A stretch of DNA of 64,000 nt, taken from contig CAJTXP010000011.1 in NCBI GenBank assembly GCA_910583615.1, forward strand, positions 1 through 64,000, written 5' to 3'. The translations under genes were made by a program, and so were the position numbers. Of this stretch, positions 8,578 through 17,111 are shown in pieces (within the stretch, counting starts at the first letter, position 1; every line of letters begins with the position of its first letter). Below the pieces are notes generated by a model, which had not been told where the DNA came from, did not search any database, and was given only the letters and a program-made list of their open reading frames with translations. The stretch comes from an uncultured Lachnospiraceae bacterium. Lineage in GTDB: Bacteria; Bacillota; Clostridia; Lachnospirales; Lachnospiraceae.

Positions 8578-10281
8578 ATGATTAACTACATACGAAATTT
8601 AAAAATCAGATTAAAACTCTATATCCTGATAGGAGTTGCGCTGACAGGCATGCTGATCATAGGCGGCATGTCATTCTTTCTTATGGGCCGGATGAACGAT
8701 ATGGCGAGTGATATTTCAACAAGCTGGCTTCCAAGTATTGATACGGCAAGGGAACTGACCAATACTCTTTCTAATATCCGCCTGAATGAACTGGGGTATC
8801 TGACTGCAGTTTCTGATGAAACGGAAGCATCCAGTCTTCAGTACCTGCAGAAAGAAAAGGAAGATATGGATGCTCTTTTAGTCACATACAAGGGGATGAT
8901 TGATGAGGAAGAAAGCGGCTTTTATGACCAGGCAATGAATCTCTGGACTCAATACAGGAAAGCAGATGAAGAAATCCTGGAGCTGGCCGGACAGGGCCGC
9001 ACGGAGGAGGCCCGTGCGGTTCTGGAAGGCGAATGCGTAGAACTTTATAATTCCTTAAACAGCGCGTTTCAGGATATTATTACTTACAATACGGAGGGCA
9101 GTGACGCTGCAACGGAGGAAAGCTTTTTCCTTTACAGGACTGCCGTCGGCCTTATGGCGGCAGTGATCCTTGCGATCATTGTTGTGGGCGTCTTTTTCTC
9201 ATTTGTGATTGTACGCCTGATTAAAACGCCTGTTTCCGAGATTGAAAATGCCGCTGTAAAAATGGCGGAGGGAGACCTGGATGTGGAGATTTCCTATACC
9301 TCCAGGGATGAACTGGGTGTGCTTGCCGAACAGGTACGAAGACTGATCCGTAAGCTGCGGTTGATTATCGACGATGAGAATAAATTTCTTGCCAGAATGG
9401 CGGCTGGAGATTTTACGGTGGATTCTGTCTGTGAGGAAGCCTATACAGGAAGCTTTCATCCGCTGCTTGTGTCGTTCCGGGGCATTGCAGAAAAGCTCAA
9501 TGATACCATGCTGCAGATCAGTCAGAGCGCGGCTCAGGTTGCAGGCGGGTCGGAACAGGTATCCAGCGGCGCCCAAGCCCTTTCTCAGGGAGCAACCGAG
9601 CAGGCAAGTTCCGTGCAGGAACTGGCTGCCGCCATCAATGAAATTTCCAGCAAGGTGAACCAGAATGCGGAAAATGCACGGCAGGCCAATGCCATGGCCG
9701 ACAGTGTCAGCATGGAAATGAACGAGAGCAACGAAAAAATGCAGCAGATGATACGTGCAATGGGTGAGATCAGCAACTGTTCCGGCGATATCAGCAAAAT
9801 CATCAAGACTATTGAAGATATTGCATTTCAGACCAATATTCTTGCGCTGAACGCTGCCGTAGAAGCCGCCCGTGCAGGAGCTGCCGGAAAGGGATTTGCC
9901 GTAGTAGCGGATGAAGTACGCAATCTGGCGGGCAAAAGCGCAGAGGCTTCCAGGAATACATCTGTTTTGATTGAAAATTCACTGAAGGCAGTAGAAAACG
10001 GAACGCAGATTGTCGATGAGACGGCTCAGTCGCTGCTTCAGGCAGTCAATAAGGTAGATGAAATGACATCCATCATCGGGGAGATTTCAGAGGCCAGCAG
10101 CGACCAGGCGGATTCCATCTCCCAGATTACCACGGGAATTGATCAGATTTCCAGCGTGGTGCAGACAAACTCGGCGACGGCCGAACAGAGTGCGGCTGCA
10201 AGTGAAGAACTGTCCAGCCAGTCACAGATTATGAAGAGCCTTGTGGAAAGGTTTAAACTGAAAAGGGGAACATATTTATAA
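8578..10281 (+). CDS. Methyl-accepting chemotaxis protein
   Basis: This 567-residue transmembrane receptor passes extracytoplasmic signals to CheA/CheW. TM1 (LYILIGVALTGMLIIGGMSF) lies near residues 12-33, followed by a ~150-residue helical sensor resembling the four-helix-bundle MCP sensor, then TM2 (AVGLMAAVILAIIVVGVFF) near 190, a HAMP domain, and a long cytoplasmic coiled coil. The conserved signalling hairpin is clear (DIAFQTNILALNAAVEAARA). No C-terminal CheR-binding pentapeptide is seen. ATG 8578 is chosen over an in-frame GTG at 8518 because AAAGGAG precedes it. The stop overlaps the start of the next gene by one base, so it is probably co-transcribed with the M18 peptidase. The ligand is unknown. 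Confidence 0.95.
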   Translation: MINYIRNLKIRLKLYILIGVALTGMLIIGGMSFFLMGRMNDMASDISTSWLPSIDTARELTNTLSNIRLNELGYLTAVSDETEASSLQYLQKEKEDMDALLVTYKGMIDEEESGFYDQAMNLWTQYRKADEEILELAGQGRTEEARAVLEGECVELYNSLNSAFQDIITYNTEGSDAATEESFFLYRTAVGLMAAVILAIIVVGVFFSFVIVRLIKTPVSEIENAAVKMAEGDLDVEISYTSRDELGVLAEQVRRLIRKLRLIIDDENKFLARMAAGDFTVDSVCEEAYTGSFHPLLVSFRGIAEKLNDTMLQISQSAAQVAGGSEQVSSGAQALSQGATEQASSVQELAAAINEISSKVNQNAENARQANAMADSVSMEMNESNEKMQQMIRAMGEISNCSGDISKIIKTIEDIAFQTNILALNAAVEAARAGAAGKGFAVVADEVRNLAGKSAEASRNTSVLIENSLKAVENGTQIVDETAQSLLQAVNKVDEMTSIIGEISEASSDQADSISQITTGIDQISSVVQTNSATAEQSAAASEELSSQSQIMKSLVERFKLKRGTYL

Positions 10282-11684
10282 TGGAAAGAAAAAACGCATG
10301 GAACACGTACGATGAGAAGCAGCTGGAGCGGCTTGAGAAGGTGGCGGAGGAGTATAAGCGTTTTCTGTCGGAAGCGAAGACGGAGCGGGAATGCGCGGTG
10401 CTGGCAGTGAAAATGGCGGAGGAAAAGGGCTATCGTTCTCTGGAGGAACTGTGCAGAAGCGGGCAGTCTTTGAAGGCAGGGGACAAGGTGTATGCGGTGC
10501 ACAAGAAGAAACTGGTCATCCTGTACCATATTGGAAGAAAACCCCTGGAAGAGGGGATGAACATTCTGGGAGCGCATATGGATTCGCCCAGGCTGGATCT
10601 GAAGCAGAATCCCCTGTATGAGGACGGGGAGATGGCGCTTCTGGATACCCATTATTATGGAGGAATCAAGAAATACCAGTGGGCGGCGATTCCGCTGGCG
10701 CTGCACGGCGTGGTGGCAAAGAAAGACGGAAGCGTTCTGGAGCTGTCCATCGGGGAGAAGAGCGGCGACCCGGTGCTGGGGATCTCGGACCTTCTGATCC
10801 ATCTGTCGGCGGAGCAGCTGCAGAAGAAAGCGGCTGTGGTGGTGGAAGGAGAGAACCTGAACATTATCATCGGAAGCCGTCCGGCCAGGGAGGAAGAAGA
10901 GGATTCGGAGAAGAAGGAAAAAGAGAAGATCAAAAAAGCGCTTCTAAAGCTTCTTGAGGAACAGTACGGCATGGAGGAAGAGGATTTCCTGTCGGCGGAA
11001 CTGGAGGCGGTGCCCGCGGGACCTGCAAGGGATTTCGGACTGGACCGGAGCATGGTCATGGGATACGGGCAGGACGACCGGATCTGTGCGTTTACCTCCC
11101 TGCTGGCACAGCTGGAGTCGGAGGACCCGCTGTACACCTCCGTCTGCCTGCTGACGGACAAGGAGGAGGTCGGCAGCATGGGCGCCACCGGCATGCAGTC
11201 CCGGTATTTTGAAAACAGCACGGCAGAGGTGATGCAGCTGGCGGGAGGATATTCGGATCTGGCCCTCCGCAGGTGCCTGCAGCGCTCCCATATGCTTTCC
11301 TCCGACGTGAGCGCGGCCTTTGACCCGAATTATGCGTCTGCCTTTGAGAAAAAGAACGCTGCCTATCTTGGGAAGGGCATGGTGTTCAACAAATACACCG
11401 GTTCCAGAGGAAAATCCGGTTCCAATGACGCCTGTGCGGAATACATCGGAGCGCTGCGCCGGGTTCTGGACGACGCAGGCGTGTGCTGGCAGACGGCGGA
11501 GCTGGGGAAGGTGGACCAGGGAGGAGGCGGAACGATCGCCTGGATCACCGCCAATTACGGCATGGACGTGATCGACAGCGGCGTGGCGCTTCTGAACATG
11601 CACAGTCCGTGGGAGGTATCCAGCAAGGCGGATATCTATGAGGCGTACCGGGGATACCGGGCGTTTTTGCGCGCGGAATGGTAG
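10281..11684 (+). CDS. M18 family aminopeptidase
   Basis: This 467-residue cytosolic zinc aminopeptidase belongs to the aspartyl aminopeptidase/aminopeptidase I family, which releases N-terminal residues (often acidic) from peptides. Metal-site motifs are visible: LGAHMDSPRLDLKQNP (His, Asp), LTDKEEVGSMGATGMQSRYF (the catalytic EE pair), LSSDVSAAFDPNY (Asp) and the C-terminal LLNMHSPWEVSSKADIYE (His). A lysine-rich acidic insert (EEEEDSEKKEKEKIKKALLK) sits mid-protein. ATG 10281 overlaps the MCP stop (TAATG), which implies translational coupling. The length is normal for the family. Confidence 0.93.
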   Translation: MERKNAWNTYDEKQLERLEKVAEEYKRFLSEAKTERECAVLAVKMAEEKGYRSLEELCRSGQSLKAGDKVYAVHKKKLVILYHIGRKPLEEGMNILGAHMDSPRLDLKQNPLYEDGEMALLDTHYYGGIKKYQWAAIPLALHGVVAKKDGSVLELSIGEKSGDPVLGISDLLIHLSAEQLQKKAAVVVEGENLNIIIGSRPAREEEEDSEKKEKEKIKKALLKLLEEQYGMEEEDFLSAELEAVPAGPARDFGLDRSMVMGYGQDDRICAFTSLLAQLESEDPLYTSVCLLTDKEEVGSMGATGMQSRYFENSTAEVMQLAGGYSDLALRRCLQRSHMLSSDVSAAFDPNYASAFEKKNAAYLGKGMVFNKYTGSRGKSGSNDACAEYIGALRRVLDDAGVCWQTAELGKVDQGGGGTIAWITANYGMDVIDSGVALLNMHSPWEVSSKADIYEAYRGYRAFLRAEW

Positions 11685-11804
11685 GGATACAGAGACAGCG
11701 GGCATTTTTGCATGCGGATTGATAGCGATACCGGGACAGTGCCGGATGCCGGGAGGCGTCCGGCATTGATGTATACAGAAACGGGAAAGGAAGTAAGGAG
11801 CAGA

Positions 11805-13598
11805 ATGGAGATAATCAAGGAGCGGCTTACCAGGCTTCGGGAACGGATGAAGGAACATCGAGTAGGCGTCTATGTGATCCCGTCGTCGGACTGCCATGAG
11901 TCGGAATATGTGTGCGCCCATTACCGGGCGAGGGAGTATCTGTCCGGATTTACCGGATCGGCGGGAACGCTGGTCGTCACCATGGAGGAAGCCGGACTCT
12001 GGACGGACGGGAGGTATTTTCTTCAGGCGGAGCGGCAGCTTAAAGGAACCGGTATCCGCCTGTTCCGAAGCGGAGAGCCGGAAGTACCGAAGATCGAGGA
12101 ATATGCAGAGCAGAAACTTTCCAGGGACAGCGTGCTGGGTTTTGACGGGCGGACCATGGGGGCGCACCGGGCGGAGACGCTGATCCGGGCGGCGGAGAAA
12201 AAGGGCGCCGGGGTGCTGGTGACAGAGGATCTGGCAGGACAGGTCTGGGAGAACCGGCCGGAGATCCCGGACACGGAACTGTATGTGCTGGATCTGTGTT
12301 ACGCCGGGGAGGATACGAAGAGCAGGCTTGCCCGGGTGAGGGCGGAGATGGAGAAGATAAAAGCGGACGTCCATGTGCTGGGAGATCTGTGCGATATCGC
12401 ATGGCTTCTGAACATCCGGGGAGGAGACATCCCCTGCGTGCCGGTGGTGCTGTCCTTTTTGTGCGTCACGAAGGAAGACTGCATCTGGTATGTACGGGAG
12501 CAGATCATGACGGAAGAGATCCGGCAGTATCTGAAAGAGCGGGGCGTCCTGGTCCGGGATTACGAGGCGGTCTATAAAGATCTGTCCGGACTTGCAGCCG
12601 GCCGGAAAGTGCTGCTGGATAAGAAAAATGTCAACTACCGGCTTCTGACAGCCGTTTCCGGTCAGGCGGACGTGATCGATCGGCGCAGTCCCGCGGAACT
12701 TATGAAAGCGGTAAAAAACGATACAGAGATCCGGAATCTGCGGACTGCCCATCTGAAGGAAGGGATCGCGTTTACCCGGCTCATGTACTGGCTGAAAACC
12801 GGAGCGGGAAAGGAAGCGCTGACCGAGCGGTCCGTGGCCGAATATCTGGACGCGCGCAGGAGAGAGCAGGAGCATTATCTGGGGCAGAGCTTTGCACCCA
12901 TCAGCGCTTACGGGGCTAACGGCGCCATTGTGCACTATTCGCCCACGGAGGAAAGCGACGCAAAGATCGAATCGAAAGGATTCCTTCTGGTGGACGCGGG
13001 AGGCCATTATCTGGAGGGGACTACCGACACGACCCGAACCTTTGCCATGGGAGAACTGAGCCTGGAGCAGAAGCAGATGTTTACGGCTGTCTGCCGGGGA
13101 AATCTGAATCTGGCGTATGCCCGTTTCCTGCACGGATGTACGGGATACAGCCTGGATCTTCTCTGCCGGGAACCCCTCTGGCAGGCGGGCGTGGATTATA
13201 AACACGGGACCGGGCACGGCGTCGGTTATCTTCTGAACGTACACGAGGGTCCCAACGCGTTTCGCTGGAAGCTGCCGGAACAGGAGCAGCCGGCGGTGCT
13301 GGAGGCGGGGATGGTGACCACCGATGAGCCGGGCGTCTATCTGGAAGGGCAGTACGGCATCCGGACGGAAAATGAGCTGCTCTGCGTAAAAGGGGAAAAC
13401 GGCGCGTACGGGCAGTTCATGGAATTCGAGATTCTGACGCTGGCGCCCATTGATCTGGACGGAATCCTGCCGCAGGAGATGACGGGAACGGAGAAAGCGT
13501 ATTTGAACGATTATCATGAGAAGGTATACCGGGCGCTGGCGCCCCATCTGACCGAAGCGGAGCGGGAATGGCTCCGGAACGCCACCCGCAGGATCTGA
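11805..13598 (+). CDS. M24 family Xaa-Pro aminopeptidase (long, three-domain form)
   Basis: The 597-residue protein has the eukaryote-like long APP layout: two creatinase-type N-terminal domains, then the pita-bread catalytic domain from about residue 310. Two-metal ligands are seen in LVDAGGHYLEGTTDTTRTF (two Asp), HGTGHGVGYLLNVHEGP (His), TTDEPGVY (Glu) and IRTENELL (Glu). It removes N-terminal residues preceding proline, completing peptide breakdown begun by enzymes such as the M18 peptidase upstream. ATG 11805 is chosen because AAGGAG is 4 bases upstream; the frame extends to 11712 but that extension is not protein-like. No clear terminator follows. Confidence 0.93.
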   Translation: MEIIKERLTRLRERMKEHRVGVYVIPSSDCHESEYVCAHYRAREYLSGFTGSAGTLVVTMEEAGLWTDGRYFLQAERQLKGTGIRLFRSGEPEVPKIEEYAEQKLSRDSVLGFDGRTMGAHRAETLIRAAEKKGAGVLVTEDLAGQVWENRPEIPDTELYVLDLCYAGEDTKSRLARVRAEMEKIKADVHVLGDLCDIAWLLNIRGGDIPCVPVVLSFLCVTKEDCIWYVREQIMTEEIRQYLKERGVLVRDYEAVYKDLSGLAAGRKVLLDKKNVNYRLLTAVSGQADVIDRRSPAELMKAVKNDTEIRNLRTAHLKEGIAFTRLMYWLKTGAGKEALTERSVAEYLDARRREQEHYLGQSFAPISAYGANGAIVHYSPTEESDAKIESKGFLLVDAGGHYLEGTTDTTRTFAMGELSLEQKQMFTAVCRGNLNLAYARFLHGCTGYSLDLLCREPLWQAGVDYKHGTGHGVGYLLNVHEGPNAFRWKLPEQEQPAVLEAGMVTTDEPGVYLEGQYGIRTENELLCVKGENGAYGQFMEFEILTLAPIDLDGILPQEMTGTEKAYLNDYHEKVYRALAPHLTEAEREWLRNATRRI

Positions 13599-13656
13599 TT
13601 CGTCGGATTGTCCGTAAATCCATGAAAATGCAGAAGGGTTCTGTCATATCGGCAGA

Positions 13657-13686
13657 TTGACAATGGGGCGGGTCCGGGCATATAAT
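13657..13686 (+). promoter_or_regulatory. Sigma-A promoter of the MATE gene
   Basis: TTGACA (13657-13662) and TATAAT (13681-13686) are both perfect consensus hexamers, 18 bases apart, ending 36 bases before the MATE start. Confidence 0.85.
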
Positions 13687-13722
13687 CTCTTTCGATTTTG
13701 TTTTGAAAGAGGTTGAGTGAAT

Positions 13723-15057
13723 ATGACAAAGGATATGACGGCCGGTTCTCCGGTCAGACTCATCATAGGTTTTGCAGTGCCCATGTTTCTGGGCATGCTG
13801 TTCCAGCAGTTTTACAGCATGGTGGATACGATCATCGTCGGACAGTATCTGGGCGTGGACCCGCTGGCGGGTGTCGGTTCCACGTCCTCTTTGAATTTTA
13901 TGGTGATCGGATTCTGTACCGGCGTGTGCAACGGGTTTGCCATACCGGTGGCGCAGATGTTCGGCGCCAGGGAGGAGAGCAGGCTGCGCCGGTTTGTGAC
14001 CAACAGCGCCTGGCTCTGCCTGCTGTTTTCCGTCGTCATGACCCTTGTGGTGGTGGCGGCGTGCAGGCCCGTGCTTCGGCTTATGAATACGCCGGAGGAA
14101 ATATTTGAGTTTGCGTGGCTCTATATCGTGATCATTTTCTGGGGGATTCCGTGTACCTTCCTGTACAATCTTCTGGCGGCCATCATCCGGTCTCTGGGAG
14201 ACAGCCGGACGCCGGTGGTATTTCTGGCGGTTTCCTCCGTGCTGAATATCCTGCTGGATCTGGTGACCATACGGGGGCTGGGTATGGGTGTGGAAGGCCC
14301 GGCGCTGGCGACAGTCCTCTCTCAGGGAGTCTCCGGACTGATCTGCCTTCTGTATATGAAGAAGAAATATCCGATCCTGAGGGCTTCCAGAGAGGAATGG
14401 AGACTGGACGGGAAATATGTCAGGCGTTTGTGCTTTATGGGCGTGCCCATGGGGCTTCAGTATTCGGTGACGGCCATCGGGACGCTGGTGGTCCAGACGG
14501 CGATCAACGGTATGGGAACGTCCGTGGTGGCGGGAATTACGGCGGCCCAGAAGATCAACGCGTTCATCGCCTGTCCGGTAGAGGCGCTGGGGCAGACCAT
14601 GGCGCCCTACACCGGGCAGAATATGGGCGCCGGCCGGCTCGACCGGATCGGAAAGGGGCTGCGGGACGCGTCTCTTGTGGGATTTCTGGTGTCTGTATGC
14701 TGTTTTCTGCTGGCGCTGTGTTCCGGAAAGGCGCTGGTCCTTCTCTTTCTGGACGCGGGAGAAACCGTTATCATCGACTATGCGTACCGGTTCCTTCTGC
14801 ACTGCACCGGCTTTTACTGCCTGCTGACGCTGGTAAATACCGTGCGCTTCACGATCCAGGGGATGGGCTTTTCCGTATTTGCCATCCTGTCCGGCGTGAT
14901 GGAGATGATCGCCCGGGTGCTGGTGGCCGTGGTGATTGCCGGAAGATTCGGTTTCGCGGGCATCTGCTTTGCCCATCCGGCGGCCTGGCTGTTCGCGGAT
15001 CTCTTCCTGATTCCCGCGTTTTTCTACTGCAGGAAAAGGATTGCAAAGCCTGTCTGA
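13723..15057 (+). CDS. MATE family efflux transporter
   Basis: The 444-residue polytopic membrane protein has about twelve predicted helices and the MATE signature near the N terminus (PMFLGMLFQQFYSMVDTIIV), with the two-lobed repeat visible again at MGVPMGLQYSVTAIGTLVV. MATE proteins expel drugs or metabolites using Na+ or H+. ATG 13723 is taken as start because AAAGAGG is about 10 bases away; GTG 13717 is an in-frame alternative. A perfect promoter precedes it. The substrate is unknown. Confidence 0.93.
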   Translation: MTKDMTAGSPVRLIIGFAVPMFLGMLFQQFYSMVDTIIVGQYLGVDPLAGVGSTSSLNFMVIGFCTGVCNGFAIPVAQMFGAREESRLRRFVTNSAWLCLLFSVVMTLVVVAACRPVLRLMNTPEEIFEFAWLYIVIIFWGIPCTFLYNLLAAIIRSLGDSRTPVVFLAVSSVLNILLDLVTIRGLGMGVEGPALATVLSQGVSGLICLLYMKKKYPILRASREEWRLDGKYVRRLCFMGVPMGLQYSVTAIGTLVVQTAINGMGTSVVAGITAAQKINAFIACPVEALGQTMAPYTGQNMGAGRLDRIGKGLRDASLVGFLVSVCCFLLALCSGKALVLLFLDAGETVIIDYAYRFLLHCTGFYCLLTLVNTVRFTIQGMGFSVFAILSGVMEMIARVLVAVVIAGRFGFAGICFAHPAAWLFADLFLIPAFFYCRKRIAKPV

Positions 15058-15082
15058 GACCGGTTCGGACGTGTTTTTCCGG

Positions 15083-15111
15083 TTGCGAAGCCTGCCGGAA
15101 TTTGGTATAAT
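15083..15111 (+). promoter_or_regulatory. Promoter of the rhomboid-terD unit
   Basis: TTGCGA (15083-15088), a 17-base spacer, then TATAAT (15106-15111), ending 32 bases before the GTG start of the rhomboid gene. Confidence 0.75.
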
Positions 15112-15143
15112 GAAAGCAACGATCTACCAGGGAGGTAATATCT

Positions 15144-15734
15144 GTGAAATATGGAAACTCACGTGTAAAGGTCTCGTTTAATTCGCCGGTCATACTGACG
15201 TTTACGATCCTGTGTCTTGTGTCTCTGCTGCTCGGCACACTGACGAAGGGCATGACGACGGATCTGTTCTTCAGCGTTTACCGTTCGTCCCTTATGAGTC
15301 CGGCTACCTATATCCGGTTTGCGGGACATGTGCTGGGCCATGCGAACTGGGAGCATTTTCTGGGAAATATCATGCTCATTCTGGTGGTGGGGCCGCTTCT
15401 GGAGGAAAAATACGGTTCCTCCAACATGCTGTTCGTCATTCTGGCGACTGCGCTTGTGACCGGAGTCGTGAATTTCGTATTTTTCCCCCGGGTGCAGCTT
15501 CTCGGAGCCAGCGGGGTCGTGTTTGCGTTGATTTTGTTGTCATCCTTTACAAGTCTCAAGGAAGGATCCATTCCGTTGACGTTTATACTGGTGGCATTGA
15601 TCTATATAGGAGAGCAGATCTATCAGGGACTTTTCGTGCAGGATAACGTGGCCAATCTGACCCATATCCTGGGCGGGCTTGTCGGCGCAGGGCTTGGATA
15701 TGTGATGAATAAAAACAAAATGAACAGATACTGA
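15144..15734 (+). CDS. Rhomboid family intramembrane serine protease
   Basis: The 196-residue protein has six predicted membrane helices. The catalytic dyad is visible: serine in GASGVVFALILL and histidine in NLTHILGGLVGAGLGY, plus the conserved HANWEHFLGNIMLI loop and helix. Rhomboids cut membrane proteins within the bilayer. The start is GTG 15144 with a strong GGGAGGT site 7 bases upstream. The terD gene follows after 14 bases and is probably co-transcribed. The substrate cannot be told from sequence. Confidence 0.9.
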   Translation: MKYGNSRVKVSFNSPVILTFTILCLVSLLLGTLTKGMTTDLFFSVYRSSLMSPATYIRFAGHVLGHANWEHFLGNIMLILVVGPLLEEKYGSSNMLFVILATALVTGVVNFVFFPRVQLLGASGVVFALILLSSFTSLKEGSIPLTFILVALIYIGEQIYQGLFVQDNVANLTHILGGLVGAGLGYVMNKNKMNRY

Positions 15735-15748
15735 GGAGGTAGTGGAAA

Positions 15749-16342
15749 ATGGCAATCAATCTACAAAAGGGACAGAAAGTCAGCCTGAAAAAAGGCGGTT
15801 CCGCAGGACTGGGAGAGATCCTTGTGAACCTGAACTGGAACGCAAAACCGAAGGGGTTCCTTGCAGGGCTTCTGTCCTCCGGGATCGATCTGGATCTGGG
15901 ATGTCTCTTTGAACTGAAAGACGGAAGCAAAGGCGCCGTACAGGCGCTGGGCAACGCGTTCGGCTGTCTGAACCGGCCGCCTTTCATCGCGCTGGACGGA
16001 GATGACCGGACCGGAGCGGCGGCGGCAGGAGAGAATCTGCGCATCAACGGCAATGAGATCGCGAATATTCAGAGAATCCTTGTGTATACCTTTATTTATG
16101 AAGGCGTGGCGAACTGGAAGCAGGCGGATGCAACCGTTACGCTGAAATATCCGGGTGCGGAAGATCTGATCGTAAAGATGGATACGTTCAATTCCTCTGA
16201 CCGGATGTGCGGTCTGGCGCTGCTGGAAAACGTGAACGATGAGACCTTCAGCGTGGAGAAGATCGTGCAGTTCTATCCGGGACATGAAGCTCTGGACAGA
16301 GCGTTTGGATGGGGCATGCGCTGGCAGGCAGGAAGAAAATAG
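15749..16342 (+). CDS. TerD family protein
   Basis: The 197-residue cytosolic protein is of the TerD/TerE/CABP family, Ca2+-binding beta-sandwich proteins linked to tellurite resistance and stress. It shows the opening NLQKGQKVSLKK, the acidic LDGDDRTG metal-binding loop, and RILVYTFIYEG and the WQAG-type end. A glycine-rich insert between residues ~30 and 55 replaces the usual short W-N-P linker. GAGGAGGT precedes ATG 15749. No other ter genes are in the window, so it acts outside a tellurite operon here. A terminator follows. Confidence 0.88.
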   Translation: MAINLQKGQKVSLKKGGSAGLGEILVNLNWNAKPKGFLAGLLSSGIDLDLGCLFELKDGSKGAVQALGNAFGCLNRPPFIALDGDDRTGAAAAGENLRINGNEIANIQRILVYTFIYEGVANWKQADATVTLKYPGAEDLIVKMDTFNSSDRMCGLALLENVNDETFSVEKIVQFYPGHEALDRAFGWGMRWQAGRK

Positions 16343-16356
16343 ATCGTGGACGGACA

Positions 16357-16396
16357 AAAGGGACCGGCGTACAGACGTACGGGTCCCTTCTCTTTT
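16357..16396 (+). terminator. Intrinsic terminator after terD
   Basis: AAGGGACC...GTAC pairs with GTAC...GGTCCCTT around a 4-base AGAC loop (one small bulge) and is followed by TCTCTTTTT. Confidence 0.65.
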
Positions 16397-16448
16397 TACA
16401 GAGAGAACAGACGCTTTGAAGGAAAGCGGATACAGAAAGGGGTGCGGG

Positions 16449-16952
16449 ATGATGAAGGGGAGCAAAACAGAACGGATCGCAGGGCTGGGGCTTCTGACGT
16501 CGCTGGCGCTGATCGCCAGCTATATAGAATTGCTGATTCCGGTTCCCATCGGGATTCCGGGGGTCAAGCTGGGGCTCGCCAATATGGTGACAGTGTGGGT
16601 GCTGTATGCTCTGGGGCCTGTGGAAGCGCTGGCGGTCAACGGCATGCGGATTCTGCTGGCAGGCTTTCTGTTCGGCAGCCTGTCCATGATTTTATACAGC
16701 CTGGCGGGAGCCGCGCTCAGCTTTCTCTGTATGTATCTGGCAAAGAAAAGCGGCATGTTCAGCGTAACCGGCGTCAGCATCATTGGCGGCGTGATGCACA
16801 ATGTGGGGCAGCTTCTGGTGGCCGTATGCGTCCTTGAGACAGTGAGCCTTCTGTATTACGGTCCCGTGCTTCTGGCGGCAGGACTCATTACGGGTCTGCT
16901 GATCGGGATCATTGCCCGGGAAGCGGGACGGCGTATTCCCGGGAAAATGTAA
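16449..16952 (+). CDS. Gx transporter family / heptaprenyl diphosphate synthase component I-like membrane protein
   Basis: The 167-residue integral membrane protein has five to six hydrophobic helices and resembles ECF S-components: LTSLALIASYIELLIPVPIG and PGVKLGLANMVTVW near the start, GGVMHNVGQLLVAVCVL later. The family is often annotated as heptaprenyl diphosphate synthase component I but is thought to be a small transporter subunit. ATG 16449 has AAAGGGG about 6 bases upstream; the adjacent ATG 16452 is also possible. The frame upstream overlaps terD and the terminator and is not real. No energising module is nearby. Confidence 0.82.
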   Translation: MMKGSKTERIAGLGLLTSLALIASYIELLIPVPIGIPGVKLGLANMVTVWVLYALGPVEALAVNGMRILLAGFLFGSLSMILYSLAGAALSFLCMYLAKKSGMFSVTGVSIIGGVMHNVGQLLVAVCVLETVSLLYYGPVLLAAGLITGLLIGIIAREAGRRIPGKM

Positions 16953-17022
16953 AACAGGCTGGGCAGAATTATGTTTCCTGATAAACAGGCAGTTTGTGTA
17001 TGGGAGACTGTGTTGTTTTAGA

Positions 17023-17052
17023 TTGAAACTGGATAACAGATTATGATATACT
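17023..17052 (+). promoter_or_regulatory. Possible promoter of the AAA/PD-(D/E)XK gene
   Basis: TTGAAA (17023-17028) and TATACT (17047-17052) with an 18-base spacer, 59 bases before the gene start. Confidence 0.55.
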
Positions 17053-17111
17053 GGATGCATTGCAGGTGAGTTGTATCTGTTTTTGTGAGGCAGGAAAGGA
17101 AGGAGCATCCT

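Noticed and set aside
10944..13547. An 867-residue open frame on the minus strand
   Set aside because: It lies opposite the M18/M24 peptidase genes, has no recognisable domain, is rich in His/Arg/Pro/Gln, and mirrors GC-biased codon use; it is a shadow.
15749..16342. Considered a tellurite-resistance or phage-defence ter island
   Set aside because: Only a single terD is present, with a rhomboid gene and no terA/B/C/E or associated kinase or hydrolase genes.
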